Positions 36,264 to 47,541 of a stretch of 64,000 bases of DNA are shown here, in pieces. This DNA is from Terebella lapidaria. Taxonomy: Eukaryota > Annelida > Polychaeta > Terebellida > Terebellidae. The stretch lies in NCBI GenBank assembly GCA_949152475.1, contig OX424556.1, positions 54,890,451 to 54,954,450 of the forward strand, in the 5' to 3' direction. Position 1 is the first letter of the stretch; each line of letters opens with the position of its first letter. The notes below the pieces were generated by a model. The model was not told where the DNA came from. It ran no database searches and was given only the letters and a program-made list of their open reading frames with translations. The translations under genes and the position numbers were made by a program.

Positions 36264-37340
36264 TTACAGCTGGACTACACTCTCCGCCGCCACCAGTCGT
36301 CCAAGCTGGAGGCCGGAGTCATCCTCCCAAGCTAACTCCCTGAGATAGAAAGAAGTGAATGTGTTATGAGATTTCCAGGTACAGGCCGACATGACATCAT
36401 TCAGAGATACTTTATTCGTAAAGGCAAGTGAAGCCGCGAGAGCCCTCACATCATGCGCTTTGACTCTGAAACCTGTGGATTTTTTCGCCTGTGACTTTTC
36501 ATAGCAAAATCTAACACACTTCTTGATCCAAGATGAGATCGTAGCAGGACGGATATCATTTGGAAAATCCTTAAGATAGGACACGAAAAGCAAACGCTTG
36601 CCGAGATGCAGCTCACGCGTATGATTAACGTAGATGCGGAGGGCTCGCACGGGACAAAGCTTCGCGTCTTCCTCCAGGCCCGGCCCCAGAGAAGGAGTCA
36701 GGGCGGGAATGGAAAAGCTCAATAATGGCGTACCTGCTAATTGAGTTTTGGCCAGAAAGGAGGGAATGACTCCGAGGAGAACCGAGGAGCCATCCGACTT
36801 CCACTTAACTTTGGAAAAGGACAGGGCGTGGAGCTCACTCCGTCGCTTCCCGGAAGCCAGAGCCAAAAGGAAGACCGTCTTAAACGTCAGAAACTTTAGG
36901 GAGGCCCGCTCAAGGGGTTCGAACGGATCTTTTCTTAAGACGTTGAGAACAAGCGATAGATCCCACTCAGGAACCGGGTTCCTAGCTTTCGGTCTTTCGA
37001 TCTCGAAACTATTAATCAACGCAGTCAAACCTTGATCATGACCAAAATCAATCCCAAGTTTGGGTTTTAGAGTCTTCGCGATAGCCGTACGGTAACCTGC
37101 GATCGTGGATGGAGCTCGCCCTTCATTGAACTTTTCGAGAAGAAATTCGGAAATTAGGGGAGCATCGACTCTGAAAGGACTAACCTTCCGGCGACGACAC
37201 CAAGCACAGAAGGAAGTCCACTTCGATTGGTAGACTGCCAAAGAAGATTTTCGATTTGATCGGGCGATCCTTGCGGACACCTCCCTTGAAAATCCCTTCT
37301 TTCGGAAACATCGCTCGACAATATCCAGGCATGAAGTTTC
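36264..37340 (-). CDS. DIRS tyrosine recombinase domain
   Basis: This is the C-terminal part of a long open frame (36264-40781). The recombinase joins the circular DNA copy to the genome. Visible family residues are the first Arg in SGKRRSELHAL, the H-x-x-R in KAHDVRALAAS, and the final Trp/His and Tyr in CTWKSHNTFTSFYL. A DIRS-type core-binding region precedes them (RKKGFSREVSARIA, then STIAGYRTAI). The frame ends at a stop at 36264. It overlaps the end of the RT frame and appears intact. Confidence 0.93.
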   Translation of the reverse strand, partial: ETSCLDIVERCFRKKGFSREVSARIARSNRKSSLAVYQSKWTSFCAWCRRRKVSPFRVDAPLISEFLLEKFNEGRAPSTIAGYRTAIAKTLKPKLGIDFGHDQGLTALINSFEIERPKARNPVPEWDLSLVLNVLRKDPFEPLERASLKFLTFKTVFLLALASGKRRSELHALSFSKVKWKSDGSSVLLGVIPSFLAKTQLAGTPLLSFSIPALTPSLGPGLEEDAKLCPVRALRIYVNHTRELHLGKRLLFVSYLKDFPNDIRPATISSWIKKCVRFCYEKSQAKKSTGFRVKAHDVRALAASLAFTNKVSLNDVMSACTWKSHNTFTSFYLRELAWEDDSGLQLGRLVAAESVVQL

Positions 37341-39424
37341 AGACTTGCGGGAGCCTGATGAAACATGCTGGAGCGAGGTTGTTTGAGGAGGTCCCACCGA
37401 TCCGGAAGCTGACGAGGGAAGTCTACTATCAACTCCAGAAGGTCCGGGAACCACGACCTCTGCGGCAGACACGGAGCAATCAGCAGGAGGCGACACTGGT
37501 GAGTCCGAAACTTGGCGATCACCTTGTCCAACAACACCGCTGGGGGGTAAGCATACGCGTACATGCCCTCCCAGGACGTCGACATCGCATCCACTGACAT
37601 GGCCGTGGGATCGGGAATGGGAGACACAAACGAAGGAAGTTTGTGGTTCCACCGGGTCGCAAACAAATCGACCATCGGCGTGCCCCATAGGCCGCAGAGA
37701 GATTGGAATACCCTGGGGGAAAGACTCCACTCCATGGCCTGGACCTGGCCCCTCCGGGAAAGGCGGTCCGCCCAAACATTCATATGACCAGGGATATGCC
37801 TCGCGAAAAGCGAAATACCCCGGTCGTGACACCAGAGCAGGAGGTCGATAGCGGCTTGGCACAGCGACTGGGACTTCGTACCGCCCTGCTTGTTGATGTA
37901 GGCGACAACCGTGGAGTTGTCGGTGGCCACCAACACAGCCTGATTGAGGAAATGTGTTTCCCAATGCCTGAGAGCCAAGAACACGGCCTCCAGTTCCAAC
38001 AGGTTTATGTGCCATTCCTGCTGAGACGAAGACCAGGTGCCCGAGACCTCGCTGTCGTCCCAGTGAGCGCCCCAGCCGTCCATACTGGCATCCGTAAATA
38101 CGTGCCTGGATGGAGGCGGCCGGCGGAATGACGACCCTCGGAGCAGATTGACGGGATCCAGCCACCATTGCAGATGGGAAACGACTTCCGGAGAGACCTG
38201 CACGAGCTGGGATCTGTCTCCCGTGACCTGGGACCATTGGGAGTGTAGATGCCGCTGAATAGGCCGCATGTGCAGGCGGCCCAACGGAACTAACTTTTCC
38301 GTGGAAGCTAGCATCCCGAGAAGGGACTGCCAGCGTCTGGCCGTCTGTGGAATGCGACGAAGGAACCCTTCTGACAGCACGGATAATTTTGACTGACGAT
38401 CCAGCGTCGGCAAAACAGTCTCTGAGGTAGTCTGATAACGATACCCCAAGAAGACGAAGTCCCGACGCGGTGACAAGTCGGACTTTTTTTGGTTGATTTT
38501 GAACCCCATCCGTGAGCATAGATTTACCACAAACTGTGCTTGGACGATCAGCGTTTCGCGACAATGGTGCCGGATTAGCCAATCGTCGAGATACTGGTGG
38601 ATGAAAATCCCCTGCTTGTGGGCGAGAATCTGGACTTCCCGAGCCACCATGGTGAAAATCCACGGCGCTGTCGATAATCCGAACGGGAGCGCCTGAAACT
38701 GCCATACGCGGCCGAGATAGAGAAATCTCAGGTATTTGCGAACTGCAGGTTTCATTGGAATATGGAAATAGGCATCTTTGAGATCTATCGTTACCACCCA
38801 CGAATCGCGAGGCATGACTGAACGAACTTGCTCCGGCGTTTCCATGGAAAACGTCGGCACGATTAAGAACTTGTTCAACGGAGAAAGATCTATCACTGGT
38901 CTCCAACCCCCCGACGCTTTGGGAACCACAAACAACACGCTGTAGAACCCGGGAGTGTCCCCGGGAGCAGGTTCTATCGCTTGTTTCTCGATCATCGCCG
39001 TTATCTCCTCGTGGAGAACACGGCGGCGTTCTGGATCGTTTGGAAGAGTGAAACCCCTTGGGACGGGCGATAACGGTGGCAATTTCTCGAATTTCAGGCC
39101 GAATCCTCGACGGAGCGTCGAGACGACCCAGGGGCAAGCCCCGAGCCGCTCCCACTCTTTCCAAAACAGAGTTAAACGAGCTCCTACGGGCTCGTCTGAG
39201 GAAGGAATATCGACCGAAACGAGCTGACCATGCAGCTCTCCTCGACACTCGAGCAAAGGATCCGGCCCGGAATCCGAAGCTATACGTACCCGGTTTCTTT
39301 TCCCCTGCGGGCTTGGGAGCCTCTCCGCGTCCTCGGCCTCGGCCACGACCACGGTCTCCTCGGGTGCTGCCGGCAGGGGCCCCGCGAAAGGGCAGCCCTG
39401 AGGCCCTGCCTCTAGCTCTCCCAC
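37154..39424 (-). CDS. DIRS reverse transcriptase, RNase H and Dam-like methyltransferase
   Basis: This 756-codon frame carries RT motifs GGWRPVIDLSPLNK, TIDLKDAYFHIP and QALPFGLSTAP. The catalytic YLDD follows within HQYLDDWLI. RNase H residues appear in FTDASMDGWGAHW, LLELEAVFLAL, ATDNST and HIPGHMNVWADRLSR. A third region starts VDLFATRWNHKLP and includes AYPPAVLL, which corresponds to the NPP-type motif of the Dam-like methyltransferase domain usual in DIRS elements. The annotated start is not ATG, so it is probably expressed by frameshifting or splicing from Gag. No stops: likely functional. Confidence 0.95.
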   Translation of the reverse strand: MGELEAGPQGCPFAGPLPAAPEETVVVAEAEDAERLPSPQGKRNRVRIASDSGPDPLLECRGELHGQLVSVDIPSSDEPVGARLTLFWKEWERLGACPWVVSTLRRGFGLKFEKLPPLSPVPRGFTLPNDPERRRVLHEEITAMIEKQAIEPAPGDTPGFYSVLFVVPKASGGWRPVIDLSPLNKFLIVPTFSMETPEQVRSVMPRDSWVVTIDLKDAYFHIPMKPAVRKYLRFLYLGRVWQFQALPFGLSTAPWIFTMVAREVQILAHKQGIFIHQYLDDWLIRHHCRETLIVQAQFVVNLCSRMGFKINQKKSDLSPRRDFVFLGYRYQTTSETVLPTLDRQSKLSVLSEGFLRRIPQTARRWQSLLGMLASTEKLVPLGRLHMRPIQRHLHSQWSQVTGDRSQLVQVSPEVVSHLQWWLDPVNLLRGSSFRRPPPSRHVFTDASMDGWGAHWDDSEVSGTWSSSQQEWHINLLELEAVFLALRHWETHFLNQAVLVATDNSTVVAYINKQGGTKSQSLCQAAIDLLLWCHDRGISLFARHIPGHMNVWADRLSRRGQVQAMEWSLSPRVFQSLCGLWGTPMVDLFATRWNHKLPSFVSPIPDPTAMSVDAMSTSWEGMYAYAYPPAVLLDKVIAKFRTHQCRLLLIAPCLPQRSWFPDLLELIVDFPRQLPDRWDLLKQPRSSMFHQAPASLKLHAWILSSDVSERRDFQGRCPQGSPDQIENLLWQSTNRSGLPSVLGVVAGRLVLSESMLP

Positions 39425-41607
39425 GGCTACGAGCCGGCTGCTGCTGAGGCTGAGACTGCTGAGCTGAAGACTGGGGCTTCTTAAAGGCCGAAACCATCTG
39501 TTGCGTCAGACGTTCCAGAGACTTTGACTGGCTCAGGAGGGCATTGGAAGTAGAAGACTTCGCGGCCTTCTCGTCGGCCTCCTTCTTCACCTCCCGCAAC
39601 TCCGCAGAACGGTCAGGGAGTAGAAGTGAAGTAGGGGCTCCAGAAGAGGGGATCACGGGGTGGAGAACTCTCATGTCCGTCATGAGCTGGTCCGGAACCT
39701 CGAACTTGAGGGACGAGAGGAAAGCGTCACGCCGCCACAACTCGGACACCCAGAGTGAGTGGGAGTCCAGGGCCACCTTGTCACCCACACCTTTACCAAT
39801 GGAGGTGACCAACGAAGCGCAGCTCAATAAGGCTTCTGCCAAATCATCTCGGTCAACGTCAGGGTTGTCCAGGACCTGGTCACGGCACTGAAGAATGGCC
39901 CGTCTCGTAGCCATCGACAGCCAATCCATGGCCGAATCCGTGGCCAGCCCCACTCGAAACGTGTGCTGCAGCTCCGCCAAGGCCGCCCATGGAATCTCCA
40001 CGGCCTTAGGCTCCTTGAAAAAGGCGTAATGGGGGTGATGCCTCCTCAAAGCTGTAGGCTTGTCATCCAGCTCCGACGACGTATAGTAGTCGTTGACAGA
40101 CGGGCGAGCAGGATATGCGCCAATCGCCGACTTGTTGGACCTGATGGTCTCGTCCATGCGCTCTTGCATGGAGTCGCGAACTCCCTGCGACAGAGGGAAT
40201 CGTAGGGCGTCCTTCGACGGCCGGGGGTGCTCCAACTCAGAAGATATCATCGACCGAGCTACCTTCTTGACTGGGGCCGGAGCATGCTCTTCGGGCCACA
40301 AACCCGGGAGGACCCTCTTCACAAAGTCCAACTTCTCCCCCCAAGAGAGAGGGTCGTCGGACTCGGGCTGGTCCGCCTCCTGGTCCGGGTCCGCCTTACG
40401 CTTTCGCGGAAGCGTGAGGCCTGACGGGCCAGGTAACGGCTGGTCAGCCGACTGGGAGCCCTGTAGGGAAGGCTCCTCATCCGATGACGGCTCGTCCCTA
40501 GGCAGAGGGGAAGATGGGGGCGGTGGCGGCTGTGGAGGCGGGAACCTCGCCAGAAACTGCTGCCACTGGCCTAACATCTCCGCCCGAAAAGACTCAAGCT
40601 CGCCCCTACGTCGGGAGAGAGCTCCCCTGGGCAGGAACACCGGACGGCTCCGACGCACGGGAAGACCCTTGGTCCGCCAACTGGGCGAAAGACAACATAC
40701 CCTGGCTGGAGGCGACGAAACCGGAGGGCAGGGCCGTAAGAGGGGAATCGTCCTTGATATCCTCGGCGATCTGAAACACACAGGGCGAATCAGAAAAAGG
40801 AAACACTGGAAACCGCGGAGACATGGAAACTCCAGGAACCCATGGGTTTGGACGGCTCATGGCCCTTGGCTCCCGGCCCCTACTGGCCACGGCTCCGGTA
40901 GCCACGGCCTGGGGTCCAGTAACCGACGGGAAATCGGGTGCCGGCGGCCGTATCACTAGCGACACGGGCCCGGACCCAAATCCGCCCTGGCTATGGGGTT
41001 GAAACCCAGCTCCGGGGGCAGGCGCCCGACCCGGAGGGGGAAACAACACTCTCTGTCCAGAGGGATCCCGGGCGCAGGGAACCGTCGTGAGCCCGACGGA
41101 ACCGGCAGACCCCGAAACCACACTCGGACACTGAAACCCAGGTCGTTCAGCCAGAGAAGCATGAGAACGAGGGGCCAGTAGAGAGGGAGCCAAAAGTGAG
41201 CCACACAAACCCGTAGGTTGTGGGGAAGTTAGGGTGCCGAGAGCCGAACGCGCGGCTCCCGGGACCCGTACCTGGCTGAAAGAAAATGACAATGATAAAT
41301 CAAAACTTACAGCACAAACAGCATTGGATAACTGCAAATCTAATCGCCGCTTGCGTTCCTCAGACGCCTTGGGACGCGGCCTGGCGCTATCAGAATCTGA
41401 CGGGGAAGGGGGAGTAGGGCAACCAGCAAACCTGCGGGCCTGAATCTCCCGTAAGCCTTGCAGACAAAGTTTCCACTCGTCGATGGACCAATCCGCGCAC
41501 AACTCACAGGTGGCTGAAGGACGGCAATAGACAGTGTCCCTACACTGCCAGCAGGCGTTATGAACCTCCCACTTAGGAAGGTAGTGTTTGCACACGATGC
41601 ACTTCAT
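39425..41607 (-). CDS. DIRS Gag region, probably spliced
   Basis: An ATG at 41607 starts MKCIVCKHYLPKWEVHNACW, a Cys-rich opening typical of DIRS Gag, with further cysteines to about residue 38. A GTAAGT donor at 41310 and a TTTCAG acceptor at 40771 would remove 540 nt and keep phase, joining ...SNAVCA to IAEDIKDDSPL. A micro-intron of 39 nt is an alternative. Near 40606-40640 the coding sense passes to another frame (GELESFRAEMLGQWQQFL). That frame holds the main Gag body, a basic GRGRGRGRG tract and then the recombinase. How the frame change is bridged is unresolved. Confidence 0.75.
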
Positions 41608-41853
41608 ATCTGAAACATATCAAACATCGAAGTACAAACGGGCGATAATGGGGGAAGGAAAGGGGCCTGGGGAGGCTTTACCATTTCCTCCCAAAAAAAT
41701 CGCAAATCACTAACTCTAAGCTAGCTAACAACGTAAGAACGATCTACTGAAGAAAAAGCTGTGCAAAGAACAGCCTAAAGACGATCGTAGACGTGAAGAA
41801 AATCGACTTTGAATGCCGAAAGCAAGACTTGCTGCACATCCAACAATGGAGGA

Positions 41854-42080
41854 GCAAATTAATGGCGGCTAAGGTCAATCATATGACCGGTGTGACGTCA
41901 CATCTACACCGCGGGGAATCTGAGATGTGTGAGAGTAATTTCTTTCAATTTCGAGTTCGAGATGGATGTCAGGAATTTTGAGAAAATTCTTGTGACATTC
42001 ATTTCTCTCTCCTCTTCTTTGAATGCCAAGGTAAGATTACCCAAAGAGTTTATTATAGAGGTAGTGGTATGGCAATAAAT
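41854..42080 (+). repeat. DIRS right (5') inverted terminal repeat
   Basis: 41854-42063 mirrors the left repeat. The outer edge reads GGTAGTGGTATGGCAATAAA and ends at 42080 or 42081. It precedes the Gag start by about 250 bases and probably holds the promoter. Confidence 0.92.
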
Positions 42081-42081
42081 A

Positions 42082-44491
42082 CATATTTTTGACCCCGGTC
42101 AAATACACACTCCCAGTTAAATCCCAGTCTTCATGGAAAGTCATACAACTAAACTGTGCAGCAGACGGATACTTTTGGAAAATCGTGACTTCAATAGCTT
42201 TGTACCGCAAGGCAGTCTGAATATTTCACTGGTTCAAAATAACCATACTAGCCAATGAACCTCCAGCAAATTTTGTCAGATAATTGCCACAAATGAAAGT
42301 TTTAGCAATTTTTGCATGCTAGCATTATATCTGATCTGATGGATGCTAGCATAGAAAGAATCAGAATGAAAAAAGCAATGATTTATTACATGTCACAATA
42401 ATTCTATATGATTACAAGTCGAAGGTGAAATTTTTGAGGATAAATAGAAAGCGTTAAATATCTCGCAAAAGGCTTCAGAAATGCATCACTACAACAAAAC
42501 TAAAACTCATCAAATAAAGCAAGTCTCGGGAACAATTACAAAAGTTTCATGATTCAGCAACAGTTCACTTAAAAAGGTTCAAAAGGGAAATAGACACAAC
42601 ATTCAGCAAATATCAAGTAGACACTATTTTCTATCCACTAATTCTACTATACAAGAGCATCTGGCAGTGCTTCAGCTGATTAATAGGTAACTTGTACTCT
42701 TACGTACAATGTTAGACAACAGTAACTAACCATTCCAAAAACTGCTACAATATATGGTAGATCTACTGTATACAGTAATATTTACAACATTACAATGTTG
42801 ACAGGTCCAGTGTCCAATCTTTGCGGGGAAAATTGAACACTTCAATACTCAATCAAAACCATCAGAAAACATCTCTTGTAAAGAAAGAAAAAAAAATCTT
42901 GAAACTTTGATTAATATGAAGACATCAGATTTCTGCTCATGATTCAGCAGTCAGTAGTACAATAAATATGTATCAAATAAACCATGATGAACTGAAGTAC
43001 GAGTTGGCAAAATAAGCATAATCCCCAATTGTAAGAGCACCATTAACTGAACATATAAGAATCATGTAAACCCGTAAATATCAGTGTCCATTGAATCTTG
43101 AAGAATTACAGTTTACTGACATCTGTTCATGGTTTTGACATGGAACTGATCAAAATTCACGTTAATTTTACAACTCTGATGGCAGTGTTACTTTTTCACA
43201 TTGTAAAGGAATTGACAAGTGACATTCTAATTCAGGTTTAACCCCTTCACCAGCAGGCTCGTGGGAGGCCTATCCCTGAACATACTGAACGACGCTCCAA
43301 TGAACTACTATGCTATGTACAATAGTTTGTATTGAGGTGCATCATGAATCTGATGATCTCAAAACATGAAAAGAACATATACATATATTTTCTAGATTGA
43401 TATCTCTGATTCATTCATAGGATCAATGCATCCTTGAGGTTCATAATTTAATGAAAATGTTCCAATGTTCCAGGCTGTGGTGGGACCCGGACATGCTGGA
43501 AGTGTACAGGTACAGGTGGTTGAAAGGGTTAAAATAACAAATTAAGGTTTTGCGAAGTTAGTTTATGGACACAGAATACTTATGGGTTTACAGTCAGTGT
43601 ATATTAGATTTTTTTCATACACAAAATCGCAAAGGGGATATTGTATATACAACCCAAACATTTGATAAACGTCATGTATACAAATGGGAAACTGCTACCA
43701 TACACCGTATAATTCATAATCAAGAACTTCCAACACAACTTTGGTGAACAGATATAGGACCAAGTATATATCATGTATATAGTAAATATTGAAGATCAGC
43801 CATCATTACAGTAAATATTAGATCAAGCACATTAGGTGACCAAATACAAAAGTTGATAACTGGTTCACTCAATTAGCAAGTAGCCATGAATAATAGTATG
43901 GCTTAATACATTCATGATTGCATGATATACTACATGAACTTTGATTCAAGAGATAAGCATAATATAGCTTTGTATATGATAATGGGTTCTTATTAATGCC
44001 CTCCAGTCAAATTTTACTGGACATTTTTGTGTCAATACAAACATGTAAATACAACTGTTTCGATACAAAATCATGAACATTAACACTGTGTATATTAGAG
44101 ATGTTGTAAAATTAAAATACATGCTGCCTTTAGGAAGTTTCAACAATACATACATTGGATATAAAACTATAGCATAACTACATCAAAAATATATTTACTC
44201 CAAACATGACAGCCAATAACCGACAACATATTGAACAACACATTGGTATTCTATAGAGTCTCATAATCATTAAAATATTTATAATCCCTAAGACAGTAAA
44301 GCGATCTTGATGTATAATATTATATTGAACAACAAGAAGCCACAGACAAGAAGCTGAAAAAAAATCCACATACATGTATATATTGAAATTTGCAACTCCA
44401 CATATGTGTGGATTCCCTTGACCTTTTGATTAGTCGCCAAATTTCACCATTGCTACCCAAAAGATCATGTGTGTGTCGGGTGTGTGGAGTC
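42082..44491. other. Intergenic / 3' flank of the membrane-protein gene
   Basis: AT-rich with no supported ORF. It must include the 3' UTR of the minus-strand gene ending at 44492. No repeats of note were seen. Confidence 0.5.
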
Positions 44492-46378
44492 CTAGTTACA
44501 CCTGAAGAAGTTAGGACAAGGGCAGCTCTCCAGGCGACACCAGCTGGGCAGGAGCTTGAAGCAGCCCACGGCGCACATCGCGTTGAGGATCAGGCCGCCA
44601 TTGACGACATGCGAGAGGATCGTGTCTTTGGCCCCCATAGCATACTTGTAGTGGGCCAGACAAACCCATGGCACCACCAGGAGCACGGTCTGCAGGGAAT
44701 TCAAAATCCAGGTATCAATGTGCAGAACAATGGTGTGAGAATATCTACAAAGATTATGTTATCGGTACTCAAAGTCTGCAAATTGTATGGATTTATTTTT
44801 ACAGACATTTTGCTATTAAATTTGCAAAAATTTAAGTCTTCTGAAAAGAAATGATGATTGCACTGTGACAAATTGGCCTCACTTGGTAATCACTTTGATG
44901 ATCTCTCGTTGGTAATATTCATTGTCAACAAATAATTCTAATTTTAGTTGAATTTGGTGTCTGCGTCAGGGAAAATCAAGGGTTTTCCATTGATACATAC
45001 CCAGAGCATTCCTTTGAAAGCCGACTTCTTGTCATTTTCGTCATTGAAGTTGAAGGCCATCAGCAGGAAGATGACGATTGAGAAATCTTGGAGGTGCAGC
45101 ACGGTGATCATATGCTGATGTAGTATCCCGGCGTCCTTCACTTTCTATCAAAAAGAAATGCAAGAAATGTGTGAAAAAGCATCCACTTGAGTTCTGGTAC
45201 GAGGGCTTGGACCACATTTGAAACATTATTGCATCTTTTATTCGCAAATCAGAGTTCTTGAAAACATCTATCATTAGAGTGAGGACGGTGAAAAAAAGCC
45301 CAAAAACATATATAAGACCAAACACTACTCACAAAAACATCGAGGACGTAGTTCGGGAAAATAAAGCAGAAGATGCAGGCGGTCCCAACGATGGCAGCAT
45401 GAAAGAGGATGTTGCGACTGACTTTGTCCATGTAGAAGCCATCACGCCTGATGTGACCCAGGTTGTCCTCCCGGAAGAGGTGGTACACATGACCAAAAGT
45501 CCAGAGTCCAGAACCAAGCAGTCCGAACGTCACGTACTGCACAAAGAAACAGTTTTTCCCAACTTATACTTTTTTCAGATCGAAACAAATGAACCACGAT
45601 ATAGAGCAACATGAATACAGAAGACTATACCTGGTCCTTCAAGGTCAATTGCTTGCTGTTCTTCGCTTGATCCATCAGACCACACATCAACATCAGGTAG
45701 CCCAAACTGCACTGTAAAATGAGAATGTGATCCATGGAACACCAAACATTAATCGTTAATGTTATTATCTAATCTAATGTTACAATCCAACCAATGACGG
45801 ATTAGATTAATAGATCTATAGCTTTAATAATGGAAAATACTTTTATTGCATTTTTGTAGATATATATCTTAAGAGTTTGTGATTCATACCACGACACGGT
45901 GAAGAAGCCAGGCGCCAGTCACGGCACGGTCCTTGTTATCTCGCAAGTAGTAATATGTGATGGCGAGGCGAATCATGTTGGCCCCGAGAATTCGCTCCAT
46001 GAACTCAATCCAGAAGTCCATCTTGACATTGGCCTGGGGAAAAAGGACCAACATCCATTCAATACAAAGTTTGAATCTATATATTTCTGTCCTCTGTTTC
46101 CAATCAATGACCGAGTTACATTGGCAGCCAAGTCATTTATCCAGGACCCAACATCTACATACGCATTCTACAGGACAAGGAGCCCTCACCTGATATTCTA
46201 TGGGGATATTTGGGAAAAGATACATTCCCAATCCAAAGGCACAACATCCGATAGCGTCGGCTTTCAGCCAGATCGTGCTGTCCCCTTTCTTGTCAGCAAA
46301 AATTGTTGCCAACAAAGCAATCACAATTGCCGCGGACCGCAAAATGTCCAGAGGTTCCATATTTGCGATGTTAACCAT
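44492..46378 (-). CDS. Unrecognised multi-pass membrane protein with internal duplication (6 exons)
   Basis: Exons on the minus strand: 46378-46190, 46033-45890, 45711-45631, 45536-45333, 45144-45001, 44689-44492, all phase 0 with GT-AG borders. They give about 319 aa. ATGs at 46411 and 46360 are alternatives, giving 330 or 313 aa. About nine hydrophobic segments are visible. The protein falls into two halves of similar plan. Exons 1 and 4 both end in a hydrophobic run plus FPN (LFPNIPIEYQ, IFPNYVLDVF). Exons 2 and 5 are both exactly 144 nt and both end in a membrane segment followed by a D/N/K-rich loop (LRDNKDRAV, FNDENDKKSA). Exons 3 and 6 begin another membrane segment. I do not recognise the family. 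A membrane location is secure, but no function should be inferred. Confidence 0.85.
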
Positions 46379-46411
46379 AATTGCGCACGTAAAATGCGGA
46401 AAATTAAACAA

Positions 46412-47450
46412 AAGTTACACTGCAAAACAAAAGTGACAAACAAACAAAAAGCGACGCTGTACGGTGGCGACCTCTTCCGAAAACAATTAGTGTTGGTAAA
46501 CACCGTCTACACATTTTATGTACATCTGTATACTAGTTGGCACGTTATGACGTACTTTTTTTAACTTGATTCATTTGGTGAAATTCATGCATGGACGTGA
46601 ACAAGCAAAAAAAAGGGTCAACAAAATCTGATATCTACAGTAAGAAAAGTAATTTGGGGTAGACTACGATGACCTCGGCCCATGGTAATCTCGCTCCGTC
46701 CTTTTTAATTGCAATCGATAGTGTCGGGCCAGTATCATAATGGGATTGGATTGCTGAGGGTGTGACTTGATTGTTGAATACATTGATTGAATACATTGAT
46801 ACAATATTGCCTTTGACTCTCATAAAGTATGTGCCATAATAAGAGCAAAAATGGTGTGCGCGACTTTTAAAAATCAGGCTATAGACCTATTAGCAGATCA
46901 AGTTATGAAGTGTCAGATTAGGTCCTCTATGCATTTTCTATGTGGTTTAGGAGGGCTGTTAAAAAGCGAATTACTAATTAGACGTATATAAAAATGATAA
47001 TATTAGGCTATAAGTAGTGTGACTTATGGTCACCAAATCATGCACTGGTAAAAATCAGGGAAATTTGGCCAGGGAAATTTGGAGTAATTATGGCCAGATA
47101 GTGTTTGGTTATTTTGTTGAGGTACCGAATTTATGCACTACAAGATACATCGTAAAACCTATCAGTACTGGGTTCCCAATAAATGTAAGGGATTTCATAT
47201 CGTGATATATAAATAAAAAAAAACATGGAACCACATTGATACCAATGTATAAAGTATTCCGAGTCAGTTATTCCATCTCTAAGTCGAGTGTCAGACAAAA
47301 TCGGGAAATTTTTATGGAACTTCTTGATTCCTCATAATATTATAATGATATAAATTGGCCAAAAGAATGTGAAATCAGGTTTTATGGAGTGAGCATTTCC
47401 TGCCTCAAATGTGGAACCAGTATAACCTAAGCTAGACAAAGTACAATATG

Positions 47451-47452
<2 letters not shown>
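46412..47452. other. Upstream flank of the membrane-protein gene
   Basis: No coding sequence is supported. It presumably holds the promoter of the minus-strand gene. The open frames here are short and overlap its 5' side. Confidence 0.4.

Positions 47453-47537
<85 letters not shown>
47453..47537 (+). repeat. (TA)n microsatellite
   Basis: About 42 uninterrupted TA units. The copy number is likely variable and hard to assemble. Confidence 0.97.

Positions 47538-47541
<4 letters not shown>

Larger units (their letters stand above)
35531..42080 (-). mobile_element. Apparently complete DIRS-type tyrosine-recombinase retroelement
   Basis: A 6550-bp element coded on the minus strand. Parts from 5' to 3' are: a right inverted terminal repeat, a Cys-rich start of Gag at 41607, Gag, overlapping RT/RNase H/methyltransferase-like and tyrosine recombinase ORFs, an internal complementary region, and a left inverted terminal repeat. 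No target duplication is seen, as expected for recombinase-mediated insertion. The two terminal repeats differ at about one base and the long ORFs have no stops, so insertion looks recent. Confidence 0.93.

Noticed and set aside
40093..40959. 288-codon plus-strand ORF opposite DIRS Gag
   Set aside because: It lies antisense to the Gag coding sequence, has Gly/Arg-rich shadow composition and shows no domain.
45258..45614. 118-codon plus-strand ORF
   Set aside because: Antisense shadow of exon 4 of the membrane-protein gene, which has proper splice sites and hydrophobic segments on the minus strand.
45899..46564. 221-codon plus-strand ORF
   Set aside because: It overlaps exons 1-2 of the minus-strand membrane-protein gene in antisense and has no protein-like features of its own.
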